NCBI GenBank assembly: GCA_947494545.1
Contig: CANLVH010000002.1
Coordinates: 124,001-188,000, forward strand
Source of the DNA: an uncultured Mesonia sp.
Lineage (GTDB): Bacteria > Bacteroidota > Bacteroidia > Flavobacteriales > Flavobacteriaceae
DNA length: 64,000 nt
Direction: 5' to 3'
A program made the translations under genes and the position numbers. Shown here piece by piece: positions 7,809 to 17,488 of the stretch; position 1 is the stretch's first letter; every line of letters begins with the position of its first letter. The notes below the pieces were generated by a model. It saw only the letters and a program-made list of their open reading frames with translations. It made no database searches and was not told where the DNA came from.

Positions 7809-9668
7809 TTACTGAACTTCTTCTACAACATCTAACTCAACCCGCAAATTATCTATGATAAAGTCTTGTCTGTCGCTTGTGTTTTTTCCCATATAAAATT
7901 TCAGTAAATCTTCTATACCGGTATCTTTATCTATCATAACCGGATCTAAGCGAATATCTTCGCCAATAAAATATTTAAATTCATCGGGAGAGATTTCTCC
8001 CAAACCTTTAAATCGTGTAATTTCCGGTTTTCCTCTTAATTTATTAATCGCATTGCGTTTTTCTTCTTCAGAATAACAATAAATAGTTTCTTTTTTGTTT
8101 CTAACCCTAAAAAGTGGGGTTTGCAGAATATATAAATGACCTTCTTTAATTAATTCCGGAAAGAATTGTAAGAAAAAAGTAATTAGTAATAATCTAATGT
8201 GCATCCCATCTACATCTGCATCGGTTGCTATTACCACATTGTTGTAGCGCAACTCTTCTATAGAATCTTCAATATTTAAAGCCGCTTGCAAAAGGTTGAA
8301 TTCTTCATTCTCATAAACAATTTTTTTGCTTAACCCGTAAGAGTTTAATGGCTTTCCTTTTAAGCTAAAAACCGCTTGGGTATTTACATCTCTAGATTTG
8401 GTAATACTACCGCTAGCCGAATCTCCCTCTGTTATAAACAAAGTGGTTTCTAAATTGCGCTCTTTTTTTACATCGCCTAAATGTATACGGCAATCTCTTA
8501 ATTTTTTATTATGTAAACTGGCTTTCTTTGCACGTTCTTTTGCCAATTTTCGTATTCCGGAAAGATCTTTACGTTCTTTTTCTGCTTGTAATATTTTCTT
8601 CTGAAGTTTCTCTGCGGTTTCGGGATTACGGTGTAAATAGTTATCTAACTGTCGCTTAACAAAATCTAAAATATACGTACGAACCGTTGGCAGTTTGCCG
8701 CCCATATCTGTAGAACCTAATTTTGTTTTGGTTTGACTTTCAAAAACCGGCTCCATTACTTTTATGCTAATTGCAGATACAATAGATTTTCTAATATCGC
8801 TGGCATCAAAATTTTTTCCGTAAAACTCTCTTGCAGTTTTTACAATGGCTTCTCTAAAAGCAGATTGATGCGTCCCGCCTTGCGTGGTATGTTGACCGTT
8901 TACAAAAGAATTATATTCTTCGCTATATTGTGTTTTATTGTAGGTTATAGCAACTTCTATATCTTCTCCGCGCAAATGAATAATAGGAAAAAGCCTATCG
9001 TTTTCATTAATACGATCTGCCAATAAATCTTTTAAGCCGTTTTCTGAATAAAACTTTTCACCATTATAAACAATCGTCAACCCTGGATTAAGATAAACGT
9101 AGTTTTTAAGCATTTTACTCACATATTCTGAACGGTATTTGTATTTTTTAAAAATACTATCGTCCGGAACAAACGTAATTTTGGTACCGCGTCTACGCGA
9201 AGTTTCTTCTAAAAATTCTTCTTCTTGAATTTCTCCTTGAGCAAATTCTGCTGCAGCCGATTTACCTTCTCGGTTAGATTCTACTCTAAAAAAGTTAGAT
9301 AAAGCATTAACGGCTTTGGTACCAACTCCATTTAATCCAACCGATTTTTTAAAAGCTTTGGTATCGTATTTTCCGCCGGTGTTCATTTTAGACACTACGT
9401 CTACCACTTTACCAAGCGGAATACCGCGACCATAATCGCGTACAATAACGCGCTGGCCTTGAATAGAAACCTCGATAGTTTTGCCGGAACCCATTACAAA
9501 CTCATCTATAGAGTTGTCTAAAACTTCTTTTAAAAGAATGTAAATTCCGTCGTCTGCGCTAGAACCATCGCCCAATTTACCAATATACATACCCGGGCGC
9601 ATCCTAATATGTTCTTTCCAGTCTAACGACCGTATATTATCCTCGGTGTACTTTGTTTCTTGTGCCAT
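7809..9668 (-). CDS. parE: DNA topoisomerase IV subunit B
   Basis: This 619-residue protein has a GHKL ATPase domain ([32 protein letters not shown]), a transducer domain, and a Toprim domain with EGDSASG and [13 protein letters not shown], the metal-binding motif. The length is that of ParE rather than of gram-negative GyrB with its insertion. It provides ATP-driven strand passage with ParC. It heads the parE-parC-mscL gene string. Confidence 0.95.
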   Translation of the reverse strand: MAQETKYTEDNIRSLDWKEHIRMRPGMYIGKLGDGSSADDGIYILLKEVLDNSIDEFVMGSGKTIEVSIQGQRVIVRDYGRGIPLGKVVDVVSKMNTGGKYDTKAFKKSVGLNGVGTKAVNALSNFFRVESNREGKSAAAEFAQGEIQEEEFLEETSRRRGTKITFVPDDSIFKKYKYRSEYVSKMLKNYVYLNPGLTIVYNGEKFYSENGLKDLLADRINENDRLFPIIHLRGEDIEVAITYNKTQYSEEYNSFVNGQHTTQGGTHQSAFREAIVKTAREFYGKNFDASDIRKSIVSAISIKVMEPVFESQTKTKLGSTDMGGKLPTVRTYILDFVKRQLDNYLHRNPETAEKLQKKILQAEKERKDLSGIRKLAKERAKKASLHNKKLRDCRIHLGDVKKERNLETTLFITEGDSASGSITKSRDVNTQAVFSLKGKPLNSYGLSKKIVYENEEFNLLQAALNIEDSIEELRYNNVVIATDADVDGMHIRLLLITFFLQFFPELIKEGHLYILQTPLFRVRNKKETIYCYSEEEKRNAINKLRGKPEITRFKGLGEISPDEFKYFIGEDIRLDPVMIDKDTGIEDLLKFYMGKNTSDRQDFIIDNLRVELDVVEEVQ

Positions 9669-9757
9669 ATAAGATTAATGCTGTACGGCTAATATAGTAG
9701 GTTTTAAGCGAAAATAAAACCTCTTTTTTAGAAAGTATTTAATTTTTTTTAAGCGCG

Positions 9758-11947
9758 CTATTTACGTAGATGTTTTTCTATAATCGCTACCAATTTTTCT
9801 TTACTGAAAGGTTTAATCAAAATATCATCTATGCCCGCAAGGTCTGCTTTTTGTTGAATTTCTCGTAATTCTGAAGCGGTTACGGCAATTATAGGAACTT
9901 CGTTTTGCGTGTCGCGAACTTTTTGAGATATTTCAAAACCATTCATACCGGGTATATTAATATCGAGTAAAATTAAATCGTATTCATTTTGCGTTATTGC
10001 TTGATAGCCTTCTTTACCTTCGCCTTTTATATCTAAATTAACCTGGTAAGCAGATAAGAATTTTTCTATAACCATACGATTAATTTTATTATCTTCTATA
10101 AGCAAAATGTGCGCATTGGCCAGCAATTTTTTGTTGGTTGCCAGTTTTTTATGAGTCGGTATATCTTTAATTTTAGCGCAGGTTAAGTCAAAATAAAAAG
10201 TTGTGCCTTTACCTAATTTGCTTTCTACTTGTATTTCGCTATCCATCAAGTCTAGCAACTTTTTTACTATAGAAAGTCCTAAGCCGGTTCCTTCCATAAT
10301 ACTGGTGTCTAGATTAACTTGCGAGAACTCGTTAAATATCTCTTCTTTTTTATCTTTTGGTATTCCGGCACCATTGTCTGTCACGGCAAATTGTAAAACA
10401 AGATCGTTTTCTTTTTCCTCTACCAATTTTATAGAAAGAATTACTTTTCCGCTTTTAGTGAATTTTATGGCATTTTCAATTAGATTTATTAAAATTTCAA
10501 AAAGTATTGTGCTGTCTATCATTACTTTTGAAGGAATATTGCTTGATAAGTCTACTTGAACTTTGCAATCATTTTTTTCTGCAGAAAATTGTACAGAATT
10601 GGTAATATTATCCGTAAAGCTTTTTAAATCTGTTTCTTTTGGTCTTATTTTTACTTTATGATTATCTATTTTACTAATGAGCAGCACATTGTTAATTAAA
10701 CTCAACAAATAATCTCCCGAGAATTTAAGCGATTCGAGTAATTGTTTATTTCCTTCAGAAATTTCTTTTTCAGCCAACAAAAGAGAAGTTATACCAACTA
10801 CACCATGTAACGGCGTGCGAATCTCGTGACTAATGCTATTAATAAATTGCGATTTCACTTTTGCCGCTGCATCTGCTTTTTGATTGGCTTTTTTTAAAGC
10901 TTCGTTATTTTGGTTTAAAAACTTAATTAATTTTCTTTTGGTGCGGTTTTCCTTAAAGATAATTATCAATAATATGAGTAGCACCACAAAAACAAATGTA
11001 TAAACCCAGATTAATTTATTGCGAGAGGCTGCAATAGAAGCCATAAGCTCTTCGCCTCGTTTAGAAGTTTCTAGAGCTCGTTCGTATTCGGCGAGCTTAA
11101 ATCGTATACCTTCTGCCCTTAGCTTTTCTGTGAGATCTCTGTTTACAAATATTTCTTTATACTTTAAATGCTCTTGCAAATTTCTGTATGCAGCTTGATA
11201 ATTATTATTTTCCGCGTAAGCTTTACTACTGTATAAATAAGCGTATTGCAATTGCTCGTATAAATCGTACTGTTTTCCTAGAGCTATAGATCTTTTAAAT
11301 AAACGTTCTGCTTGCTCAAACCTGTTTTTGTGCGTATAATATCTACCTAAAACGTGGTTAATACTGCTTCGTGTAAGTGGTTCGTCACCATCGTCTGGCG
11401 GGTTTTTTAAGTACTTTTGTAACCGACTAACATATGGCGTAACCTTATCTGGTTTGTTTTGGTCTAAATAATTCCAACATAAGTTTAAGGTTAAAGTAGC
11501 CGTGTATTGCGAATTAATTTTTTCTGCAAGATCTAAACCTTCAAGGTAATAGGCTTCAGATTTTTTAAAATTCTTGTCTTTTAAAGCCGTAACACTTCCT
11601 AATCCGTTGTAAATATCTACAATAAATAAAGTGTCTTTTAGCTCTTTTACAATAGACAAAGATTTGAGGTACTTTACTTCTGCTTTATCATAACTTCTGG
11701 TTATTTCGTCTACCAAACCTAGAAAATAATAAGCTTCTGCTTTAAAGTATTTGTTGTCTTTTTTGTGGGAAGCGTCTAAAAGTTTGTTGGCAATTTTTAC
11801 GGATTCTACAAATTCGCTTTTTTCAAAATGCTCGTAACATTCTTCTAAATATTGCTCCAAAGAATCTGTAGTAACTTCTTTGTACTCTTGCGCAAATACA
11901 GGTAAGCCAAATAGTGTGAAAAGTAAAATACAAAAGTACCTTAGCAT
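9758..11947 (-). CDS. TPR-containing hybrid sensor histidine kinase/response regulator
   Basis: This 729-residue protein has a signal peptide (about 1-19), periplasmic tetratricopeptide repeats (about 30-270), a coiled segment, one membrane helix (about 311-331), a second coiled coil, a HisKA domain with SISHEIRTPLHG (His374), an HATPase domain with DNGAGIP and GTGLGLSIVKKL, and a C-terminal receiver (about 610-729) with LLDINIPGMNGFE holding the phosphorylatable Asp and a KPF switch. No separate DNA-binding output is fused or adjacent, so the partner is unknown. This TPR-HK-REC architecture is common in Bacteroidota. The domain calls are firm and the signal sensed is not identifiable. Confidence 0.93.
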   Translation of the reverse strand: MLRYFCILLFTLFGLPVFAQEYKEVTTDSLEQYLEECYEHFEKSEFVESVKIANKLLDASHKKDNKYFKAEAYYFLGLVDEITRSYDKAEVKYLKSLSIVKELKDTLFIVDIYNGLGSVTALKDKNFKKSEAYYLEGLDLAEKINSQYTATLTLNLCWNYLDQNKPDKVTPYVSRLQKYLKNPPDDGDEPLTRSSINHVLGRYYTHKNRFEQAERLFKRSIALGKQYDLYEQLQYAYLYSSKAYAENNNYQAAYRNLQEHLKYKEIFVNRDLTEKLRAEGIRFKLAEYERALETSKRGEELMASIAASRNKLIWVYTFVFVVLLILLIIIFKENRTKRKLIKFLNQNNEALKKANQKADAAAKVKSQFINSISHEIRTPLHGVVGITSLLLAEKEISEGNKQLLESLKFSGDYLLSLINNVLLISKIDNHKVKIRPKETDLKSFTDNITNSVQFSAEKNDCKVQVDLSSNIPSKVMIDSTILFEILINLIENAIKFTKSGKVILSIKLVEEKENDLVLQFAVTDNGAGIPKDKKEEIFNEFSQVNLDTSIMEGTGLGLSIVKKLLDLMDSEIQVESKLGKGTTFYFDLTCAKIKDIPTHKKLATNKKLLANAHILLIEDNKINRMVIEKFLSAYQVNLDIKGEGKEGYQAITQNEYDLILLDINIPGMNGFEISQKVRDTQNEVPIIAVTASELREIQQKADLAGIDDILIKPFSKEKLVAIIEKHLRK

Positions 11948-12117
11948 ATATTTTTATTTAACCTTATGAAATACATTTGTATATACTGTTTTTTAGCCTG
12001 CGTTTAAAAATACGCAATTTACTACAAGCATAAATTTTTTGTACCGAAAAATATTAACATTTCATTAATAATAAGATTATTCCTTAGCTTTTCGATAAAA
12101 GTGTAAAAATACCCTAT

Positions 12118-12144
12118 AAAAAAAGCCCGCTAACGGACTTTTTT
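12118..12144 (-). terminator. Terminator of ychF
   Basis: On the minus strand the hairpin AAAAAAGTCCG-TTAG-CGGGCTTTTTT pairs fully with one G-T wobble. On the plus strand the same position becomes a C-A mismatch. It therefore serves the minus-strand ychF gene that ends at 12181. Confidence 0.8.
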
Positions 12145-12180
12145 AAAATTATTGGATAATATTTGCTAAAGAAGGTTTAT

Positions 12181-13275
12181 TTAGACGTTAAATCTAAAAT
12201 GCATTACATCGCCATCTTTTACAATATAATCTTTGCCTTCTACGCCTAATTTTCCAGCTTCTTTAATTTTGGTTTCATCTTTATACTTTTCATAATCTGC
12301 ATAACTAATAACTTCTGCACGTATAAAACCTTTTTCAAAGTCTGTATGAATTACCCCGGCAGCCTGTGGAGCTGTTGCGCCAACAGGAATCGTCCAAGCT
12401 CTTACTTCTTTCTCTCCTGCGGTAAAATAAGTTTGTTGGTTAAGCAATTTATAAGCCGCCTGAATAAGTTTTGCAGCGCCGGCTTCTTCTAAACCAATAT
12501 CTTCCAGAAACATTTTGCGCTCTTCATAATCTTCTAACTCTGCAATATCTGCTTCTATTCCTACGGCAAGTGTCAAAACTTCGGCATTTTCGTTATTTAC
12601 AGCTTCTTTTACTTGCTCTACATATTTATTACCGGAAACTGCGGCTTCTTCATCTACATTACAAACATATAATACCGGCTTATCTGTTATAAATTGTAGA
12701 GGTCGTACAAAATCTACTCTATCTTCTTTATCTATTTCTAAGGCACGAATATTCTTACCGGCTTCTAAGCCTTCTTTAAGCTTTAATAAAACAGCTTCTT
12801 CTTTTTGCGCTTCTTTTTGGCCGGTTTTAGCGGCACGTTTTACTTTGTCTAATTTTTTTTCTACCGTTTCTAAGTCTTTTAGTTGCAACTCCATATCTAT
12901 GGTTTCTTTGTCGCGCAACGGATCTACACTACCATCTACGTGCACCACATTATCGTTATCAAAACAACGCAAAACATGTAAAATTGCATCGGTTTCCCTT
13001 ATATTTCCTAAAAATTGATTGCCTAAACCTTCTCCTTTACTGGCTCCTTTAACCAAGCCTGCAATATCTACAATCTCTACCGTGGCAGGCAAAACCCTTT
13101 CTGGTTTTACTATATCTTCTAAAACTTTTAAACGCGGATCTGGCACGTTAACCACCCCAATATTTGGCTCTATTGTACAAAAAGGGAAGTTTGCACTTTG
13201 CGCTTTGGCATTAGACAAACAATTAAATAAGGTAGATTTCCCTACATTTGGTAAGCCAACAATTCCTGCTTTCAT
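12181..13275 (-). CDS. ychF: Redox-regulated ATPase YchF (Obg-like GTPase family)
   Basis: This 364-residue protein has the family length and motifs: P-loop GLPNVGKS (about 6-13), [20 protein letters not shown] (G3/switch II), the nucleotide-specificity loop VCNVDE in place of NKxD (family members prefer ATP), and a C-terminal TGS domain ([33 protein letters not shown]). It associates with ribosomes and affects the oxidative stress response in model bacteria. It is monocistronic with its own terminator. The assignment is certain. Confidence 0.97.
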   Translation of the reverse strand: MKAGIVGLPNVGKSTLFNCLSNAKAQSANFPFCTIEPNIGVVNVPDPRLKVLEDIVKPERVLPATVEIVDIAGLVKGASKGEGLGNQFLGNIRETDAILHVLRCFDNDNVVHVDGSVDPLRDKETIDMELQLKDLETVEKKLDKVKRAAKTGQKEAQKEEAVLLKLKEGLEAGKNIRALEIDKEDRVDFVRPLQFITDKPVLYVCNVDEEAAVSGNKYVEQVKEAVNNENAEVLTLAVGIEADIAELEDYEERKMFLEDIGLEEAGAAKLIQAAYKLLNQQTYFTAGEKEVRAWTIPVGATAPQAAGVIHTDFEKGFIRAEVISYADYEKYKDETKIKEAGKLGVEGKDYIVKDGDVMHFRFNV

Positions 13276-13334
13276 AGTCGTTTATTTTAAAAAGCTGCAA
13301 ATATAAAAAATGTTTGTTAATCATAGGTTTTTCC

Positions 13335-13344
13335 TTCCGTAAAG
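13335..13344 (-). repeat. Interspersed 10-mer CTTTACGGAA, intergenic copy
   Basis: An exact copy of the 22-member family, in the divergent ychF / secreted-protein intergenic region. Confidence 0.7.
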
Positions 13345-13394
13345 ATTAAGTAAACATTAGTTTTTACTTATAAAAAATTAACAAGCATTCTCAT

Positions 13395-13402
13395 TACATT
13401 TG
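13395..13402 (+). promoter_or_regulatory. -7 promoter element TACATTTG
   Basis: It fits TAnnTTTG and lies 28 bases before the ATG of the secreted protein at 13431. I see no clear TTG at the -33 position. Confidence 0.45.
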
Positions 13403-13430
13403 GTATGTATAAATTAGAAAAACAAGCATT

Positions 13431-13913
13431 ATGAGACGTTTACTAATAATTTTGGCTTTAGGTGCAGTAACTACAGGTTTTGCACAAAATGAAGACAAGT
13501 TGGAAAAAACTACAACGGTAAAAACCACCACCAAATCGAGTAAAGGGGTTAATGTAGATGTTAAACAACAAAAACATAAACATACAGAAACTTTAGAGCT
13601 TGAAAATAGTGATGAAACCAACCAGAGCGTAACCAGAAAAAAAAGTTTTAGCGCTACCAAAGCTATGATGGTAGATGGCAATCAATTTACTATTAAAAAA
13701 GACGATAAAGGTTATTTAATGATGGAAATGAATGATGGCCGTATGCAAGAATATGGTAAAATAAGAAAGATAGACGATAATAATGCCTATTTTTTAATTA
13801 CCGAAGACAAACAGTCTATTGGCTTTTTTGATAGTGAAGGTAACTTTATTTTAAAAAGCTATGATCCCGATGCAGATATAGTAATTTCTAAAAAATACCG
13901 AATTAAACGATAA
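13431..13913 (+). CDS. Secreted protein of unknown function
   Basis: This 160-residue protein has a clear type I signal peptide (MRRLLIILALGAVTTGFAQ). After it comes a Thr/Lys-rich linker (TTTVKTTTKSSKGVNVDVKQQKHKH), then a small domain with repeated short beta strands (GYLMMEMNDGRMQEYGKIRKIDDNNAYFLITEDKQSIGFFDSEGNFILKSYD). I do not recognise the family with confidence. A periplasmic or exported location is well supported. It has its own promoter and a shared terminator, so it is monocistronic. Confidence 0.75.
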   Translation: MRRLLIILALGAVTTGFAQNEDKLEKTTTVKTTTKSSKGVNVDVKQQKHKHTETLELENSDETNQSVTRKKSFSATKAMMVDGNQFTIKKDDKGYLMMEMNDGRMQEYGKIRKIDDNNAYFLITEDKQSIGFFDSEGNFILKSYDPDADIVISKKYRIKR

Positions 13914-13933
13914 ATTTTAGGATACATCCTAAC

Positions 13934-13965
13934 AAAAAAATCTCCCAAATTTGGGAGATTTTTTT
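13934..13965. terminator. Bidirectional terminator between secreted-protein gene and ferredoxin gene
   Basis: AAAAAAATCTCCCAAA and TTTGGGAGATTTTTTT form a near-perfect palindrome flanked by A and T runs. It lies between two convergent genes and can stop transcription from both. Confidence 0.88.
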
Positions 13966-13988
13966 ATGTCTTGTTTTGTTCAAAAATT

Positions 13989-14339
13989 TTATTCGTGGTG
14001 CATAAAAGCTTGTTTTTCTAACAAAGTCTCTTCGCTTTCTACGTGATCTTCGTCAGGAACGCAACAGTCTACCGGGCAAACGGCAGCACATTGTGGTTCG
14101 TCGTGAAAACCTTTACACTCGGTACATTTGTCCGGTACAATATAATAAAACTCATCACTTACGGGTTCTTGGGTTTCTTCGGCATTTACTTCTTTACCGT
14201 TGGGCAAGACTACATCGCCTTCCAAATCGGTGCCATCTGCATAACGCCAATCATCTGCTCCTTCATAAATTGCGGTGTTTGGACACTCCGGCTCACAAGC
14301 TCCACAATTTATGCATTCATCTGTTATAATTATTGCCAT
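13989..14339 (-). CDS. 4Fe-4S dicluster ferredoxin
   Basis: This 116-residue protein holds two cluster-binding sets: [12 protein letters not shown] at the N-terminus, and [22 protein letters not shown], in which the usual CxxC spacing is widened by an insert as in YfhL/Chlorobium-type ferredoxins. Between the clusters is an acidic insertion (about residues 25-65). It is a low-potential electron carrier in the cytoplasm. It starts only 67 bases from, and divergent to, an acyl-CoA reductase gene; a functional link is possible but unproven. Confidence 0.93.
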   Translation of the reverse strand: MAIIITDECINCGACEPECPNTAIYEGADDWRYADGTDLEGDVVLPNGKEVNAEETQEPVSDEFYYIVPDKCTECKGFHDEPQCAAVCPVDCCVPDEDHVESEETLLEKQAFMHHE

Positions 14340-14360
14340 TTTTTTTCCTTTTATATTATG

Positions 14361-14368
14361 TAACTTTG
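14361..14368 (+). promoter_or_regulatory. -7 promoter element TAACTTTG of the acyl-CoA reductase-serC operon
   Basis: TAACTTTG followed by CA matches TAnnTTTG and lies 38 bases upstream of the start at 14407. It appears to drive the whole plus-strand operon to 18957. Confidence 0.5.
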
Positions 14369-14406
14369 CACAAAAATAAAGCCATTAGCATTCATAACCA
14401 AATTAT

Positions 14407-15471
14407 ATGAGACTAGAAACCCGTATAAAAGCTTTTACTGCCTTAGGAAATTTTTTAAAAGAGCATATTGCTCAATTTTCAGAAGAGAATAACGAAAAAT
14501 CTATTTCTACAGCACAGCATGAAAAATTAGCGCAGGCTATAGAAATCAGTTTGCAACACAATGGTTGGTTTACAAAAGAAAATATCTATTTTTCTTTAAA
14601 CGAATGGTCGCAAGCCCTTACTAAAGAAAAATTAGAAAATTGGACGAGCGCATACAACTTTTCTGCAACTAAGAAAACTGTTGCAATTATAATGGCGGGT
14701 AATATTCCGTTAGTTGGTTTTCACGATTTTCTTAGCGTACTTTTATCGGGCAATAAAGCTTTGGTAAAAATGTCTTCTAATGATAAATTTTTGTTACCGG
14801 CTTTAGCCGAAATGCTTATTGCATACAATAAAGATTTTGAAAATTTAATTGCTTTTGAAAAAGAACAACTCAAAAATTTTGATGCCGTAATTGCCACCGG
14901 AAGTAACAATACCGCGCGTTATTTTGATTATTATTTTAGGAAAAAGCCGGCAATTATTAGAAAAAACAGAAATGCGGCAGCTATTTTAACCGGGAAAGAA
15001 ACCACAGAGCAATTAAAAGCTCTAGCCGAAGATATTTTTAGATACTACGGTTTAGGGTGTAGAAATGTAGCAAAATTATTTATACCTAAAAACTATGATT
15101 TTAGTGTATTTTTTGAAGCAATCTATGGTTGGCATCCTATTATAAATCATCATAAATACGCCAATAATTACGATTATAATAAAGCCGTATATTTAATGAG
15201 CAATATAAAACTATTAGACAATAATTTTCTTGTTTTAAAAGAAGACACCTCCTACTCTTCTCCTATAGCTTGCTTGTTTTACGAATATTATAATAATGAA
15301 GAAGAACTTTCCGTAAAGCTAAAAAACGATGAAGAAAAGTTGCAATGCATCGTTTCTTCCCTTCCGGAACATGTAGATTTTGGAGAAAGTCAACACCCTG
15401 CTTTAACCGATTATGCAGATGGCGTAGACACTTTGCAATTTTTAAGTAATTTGAATTATGAAAAAGCATAA
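14407..15471 (+). CDS. LuxC-like acyl-CoA reductase family protein
   Basis: This 354-residue protein resembles the LuxC branch of the aldehyde dehydrogenase superfamily. It has a nucleotide-binding region (VAIIMAGNIPLVGFHDFLSVLLSGNKALVKMSSND), VIATGSNNTARYFDYYF, RKNRNAAAI, and the presumed acylation cysteine in YYGLGCRNVAKLFIP. Members reduce acyl-CoA or acyl-ACP to aldehyde, but in Flavobacteriia the substrate is not established. Its last 14 bases overlap serC, so translation is coupled. Its constant pairing with serC/serA in this class, as I recall it, hints at a role near serine metabolism. Confidence 0.85.
   Translation: MRLETRIKAFTALGNFLKEHIAQFSEENNEKSISTAQHEKLAQAIEISLQHNGWFTKENIYFSLNEWSQALTKEKLENWTSAYNFSATKKTVAIIMAGNIPLVGFHDFLSVLLSGNKALVKMSSNDKFLLPALAEMLIAYNKDFENLIAFEKEQLKNFDAVIATGSNNTARYFDYYFRKKPAIIRKNRNAAAILTGKETTEQLKALAEDIFRYYGLGCRNVAKLFIPKNYDFSVFFEAIYGWHPIINHHKYANNYDYNKAVYLMSNIKLLDNNFLVLKEDTSYSSPIACLFYEYYNNEEELSVKLKNDEEKLQCIVSSLPEHVDFGESQHPALTDYADGVDTLQFLSNLNYEKA
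15309..15318 (-). repeat. Interspersed 10-mer CTTTACGGAA inside the acyl-CoA reductase gene
   Basis: One of only two in-gene copies that read TTCCGTAAAG on the coding strand (codons TCC GTA AAG). It shows the word is used in unrelated frames. Confidence 0.6.
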
Positions 15472-16519
15472 TTTTTGTGCCGGACCTTGCACTTTACCGC
15501 AAAGCGTTTTTGAGCAAGCGGCAGAAGCTGTAAAAAACTATAACAACAACGGACTTTCTATTTTAGAAATTTCGCATAGAAGCGATGCTTTTGTAGCTGT
15601 TATGGAAGAGGCAAGAGCCTTGGCTTTAGAATTGGCAGATTTGCAAAATAAAAAATATGAAGCGCTTTTTTTGCACGGGGGCGCCAGCACACAATTTTTG
15701 ATGACGGCTTATAATTTTTTAGATAAAAAAGCAGCTTATTTAGATACCGGCGTTTGGTCTTCTAAAGCCATAAAAGAAGCAGAGTTGTTTGGAGAAATTG
15801 TACAAGTAGCTTCTTCAAAAGATAAAAATTACAATTACGTTCCCAAAAATTATTCTATTCCCAACGCAGATTATTTTCATTGTACAAGTAACAATACTAT
15901 TTACGGGACGCAGCTAAAAGATTTTCCGCAAACGGGAATTCCTGTGTTTTGCGATATGAGCAGCGATATTTTTTCAAAAAAAATAGACTATAATCAATTT
16001 GACCTTATCTATGCGGGAGCCCAAAAAAATATTGGTACGGCAGGAACTGCTTTAGTGCTTATTAAAAAAGAATTGCTAAAAAAAATAAATAAGCAAGTAC
16101 CTTCTATGCTCAGTTACCAGACGCATATAAACCGTAAAAGTATGTTTAATACGCCGCCTGTTTATGCAGTTTACGTGGCTTTGCTGAATTTAAAATGGCT
16201 GAAAAAACAAGGAGGAATAACCGCTATAGAATCTAAAAACCGAAAAAAAGCGGCATTAATTTATAAAGAAATAGACAGAAACCCTTTATTTTACGGTTTT
16301 GCCGAAAAAGAAGATCGTTCTATGATGAACGCTACTTTTTTCTTAAAAGACAAGAACTTAAGCGATAGATTTGATCATTTGTGGCAAAAAGCAGGAATAA
16401 ACGGTCTAAAAGGTCATAGAACAATAGGCGGTTATCGGGCATCTATGTACAATGCCTTGCCTATAGAAAGCGTAGAGCTTTTGGTTGAAAAAATGCAAGA
16501 ATTAGAGAAGAATATTTAA
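15458..16519 (+). CDS. serC: Phosphoserine aminotransferase
   Basis: This 353-residue fold-type I PLP enzyme has HNFCAGPCTLPQSVFEQA at the start, FLHGGASTQF for cofactor phosphate binding, CDMSSDIFSKKID, and the PLP lysine in YAGAQKNIGTAG. It converts 3-phosphohydroxypyruvate to O-phosphoserine with glutamate, the second step of serine synthesis, and serves the pyridoxal pathway as well. It overlaps the preceding gene by 14 bases and is followed 14 bases later by a serA-like gene, so it is the middle of an operon. The catalytic signatures are intact, in contrast to the next gene. Confidence 0.96.
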   Translation: MKKHNFCAGPCTLPQSVFEQAAEAVKNYNNNGLSILEISHRSDAFVAVMEEARALALELADLQNKKYEALFLHGGASTQFLMTAYNFLDKKAAYLDTGVWSSKAIKEAELFGEIVQVASSKDKNYNYVPKNYSIPNADYFHCTSNNTIYGTQLKDFPQTGIPVFCDMSSDIFSKKIDYNQFDLIYAGAQKNIGTAGTALVLIKKELLKKINKQVPSMLSYQTHINRKSMFNTPPVYAVYVALLNLKWLKKQGGITAIESKNRKKAALIYKEIDRNPLFYGFAEKEDRSMMNATFFLKDKNLSDRFDHLWQKAGINGLKGHRTIGGYRASMYNALPIESVELLVEKMQELEKNI

Positions 16520-16533
16520 TTGAAAATTGACGA

Positions 16534-17487
16534 ATGAAAATACTAATTAACCATAAAATTTCGGCGAAAGCCTTAAACGCATTAAAAGACAAGCCATTAG
16601 AATTAAAAATGGCTAAAGTTGCTCAAGCTCAACTAAAAAATTACTTAAAAGAACACGAAATTGAAGCCGTTGTGGTTGGTAAAGACACAGAGATACACAA
16701 AGGTATTATAGAAGATTGCTCTTCTTTGCAACTAATAATAAATACGGTAGAAAATAACACAAACATAGATTTAAACGCAGCTAAAGCTAATAATATTAAG
16801 GTTTTAAACTGTGGCGACGTCTCTGCCAGAAGCGCGGCAGAACTGGTATTTGCACATATATTTTCTGGCGCAAGAAATTTACATAATGCCAATAGAGATA
16901 TGCCTTTAGAAGGCGAAACAAACTTTAAAAGTTTACAGAAAAGTTATACCAACGCGCTAGAATTAGAAGGTAAAACCTTAGGATTAATTGGTTGGAATAG
17001 CGTTGCCACGGAAGTTGCAAAAATTGGTTTAGGTTTAGGAATGCATCTGATGGTAAACGATAAAAACACCGACCCAAAAAACCTCTCTATAGAATTTGCC
17101 AATAAACAAAAAGTAGATTTTAATCTGGAAACCAACACCAAAGAAGAGGTTTTAAAAGCAGCAGATTTTTTAAGTTTGCACCACAATCCGGAAAAGCAGT
17201 ATACTATTGGTAAAAAGGAAATGGAAACAATGAAACCAAACGCCGGAATAATAAACGTAACCAACGGCAAACTTGTAGACGAAGTGGCTTTGGTAAAAGC
17301 TTTAGACGATAAAAAAATACGTTTTGCAGGTTTAGACCGTTTTGAAAAAGAACCTAACCCCGAAATTCAGTTATTAATGAATCCCGCAATTTCGCTTAGT
17401 CCTAACATTGCTGCCAGAAGTGTAGATGTTCGGGAAAAAGAAAGTATGAAAATTGCAGAATTAATCCTTAATCAAACTAACCTATAA
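16534..17487 (+). CDS. SerA-like D-2-hydroxyacid dehydrogenase homologue, probably catalytically dead
   Basis: This 317-residue protein aligns along its whole length with flavobacterial 3-phosphoglycerate dehydrogenases (SARSAAELVFAHIFSGARNLHNANRDMPLEGETNFK, LEGKTLGLIG, FAGLDRFEKEP). The key positions are changed. The Rossmann GxGxxG is GWNSVA (153-158). The catalytic Arg motif (usually NxxRGxxVD) is NVTNGKLVD with Asn244. The catalytic His of TPH is Asn291 in SPNIAARS. The substrate loop RGGVGMDNID is replaced around residues 70-79. The Glu of the triad (Glu273) remains. The reading frame is open and in-operon, so it is probably expressed. It may be a structural or regulatory pseudoenzyme. 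Confidence 0.85.
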   Translation: MKILINHKISAKALNALKDKPLELKMAKVAQAQLKNYLKEHEIEAVVVGKDTEIHKGIIEDCSSLQLIINTVENNTNIDLNAAKANNIKVLNCGDVSARSAAELVFAHIFSGARNLHNANRDMPLEGETNFKSLQKSYTNALELEGKTLGLIGWNSVATEVAKIGLGLGMHLMVNDKNTDPKNLSIEFANKQKVDFNLETNTKEEVLKAADFLSLHHNPEKQYTIGKKEMETMKPNAGIINVTNGKLVDEVALVKALDDKKIRFAGLDRFEKEPNPEIQLLMNPAISLSPNIAARSVDVREKESMKIAELILNQTNL

Positions 17488-17488
17488 T

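Noticed and set aside
13394..13681. Hydrophobic open frame on the minus strand opposite the secreted-protein gene
   Set aside because: Composition is that of an antisense shadow; the plus-strand gene has a signal peptide, a promoter and a terminator.
14043..14363. Open frame on the plus strand opposite the ferredoxin gene
   Set aside because: It mirrors the ferredoxin coding frame and has no plausible protein features; the ferredoxin on the other strand has both cluster motifs.
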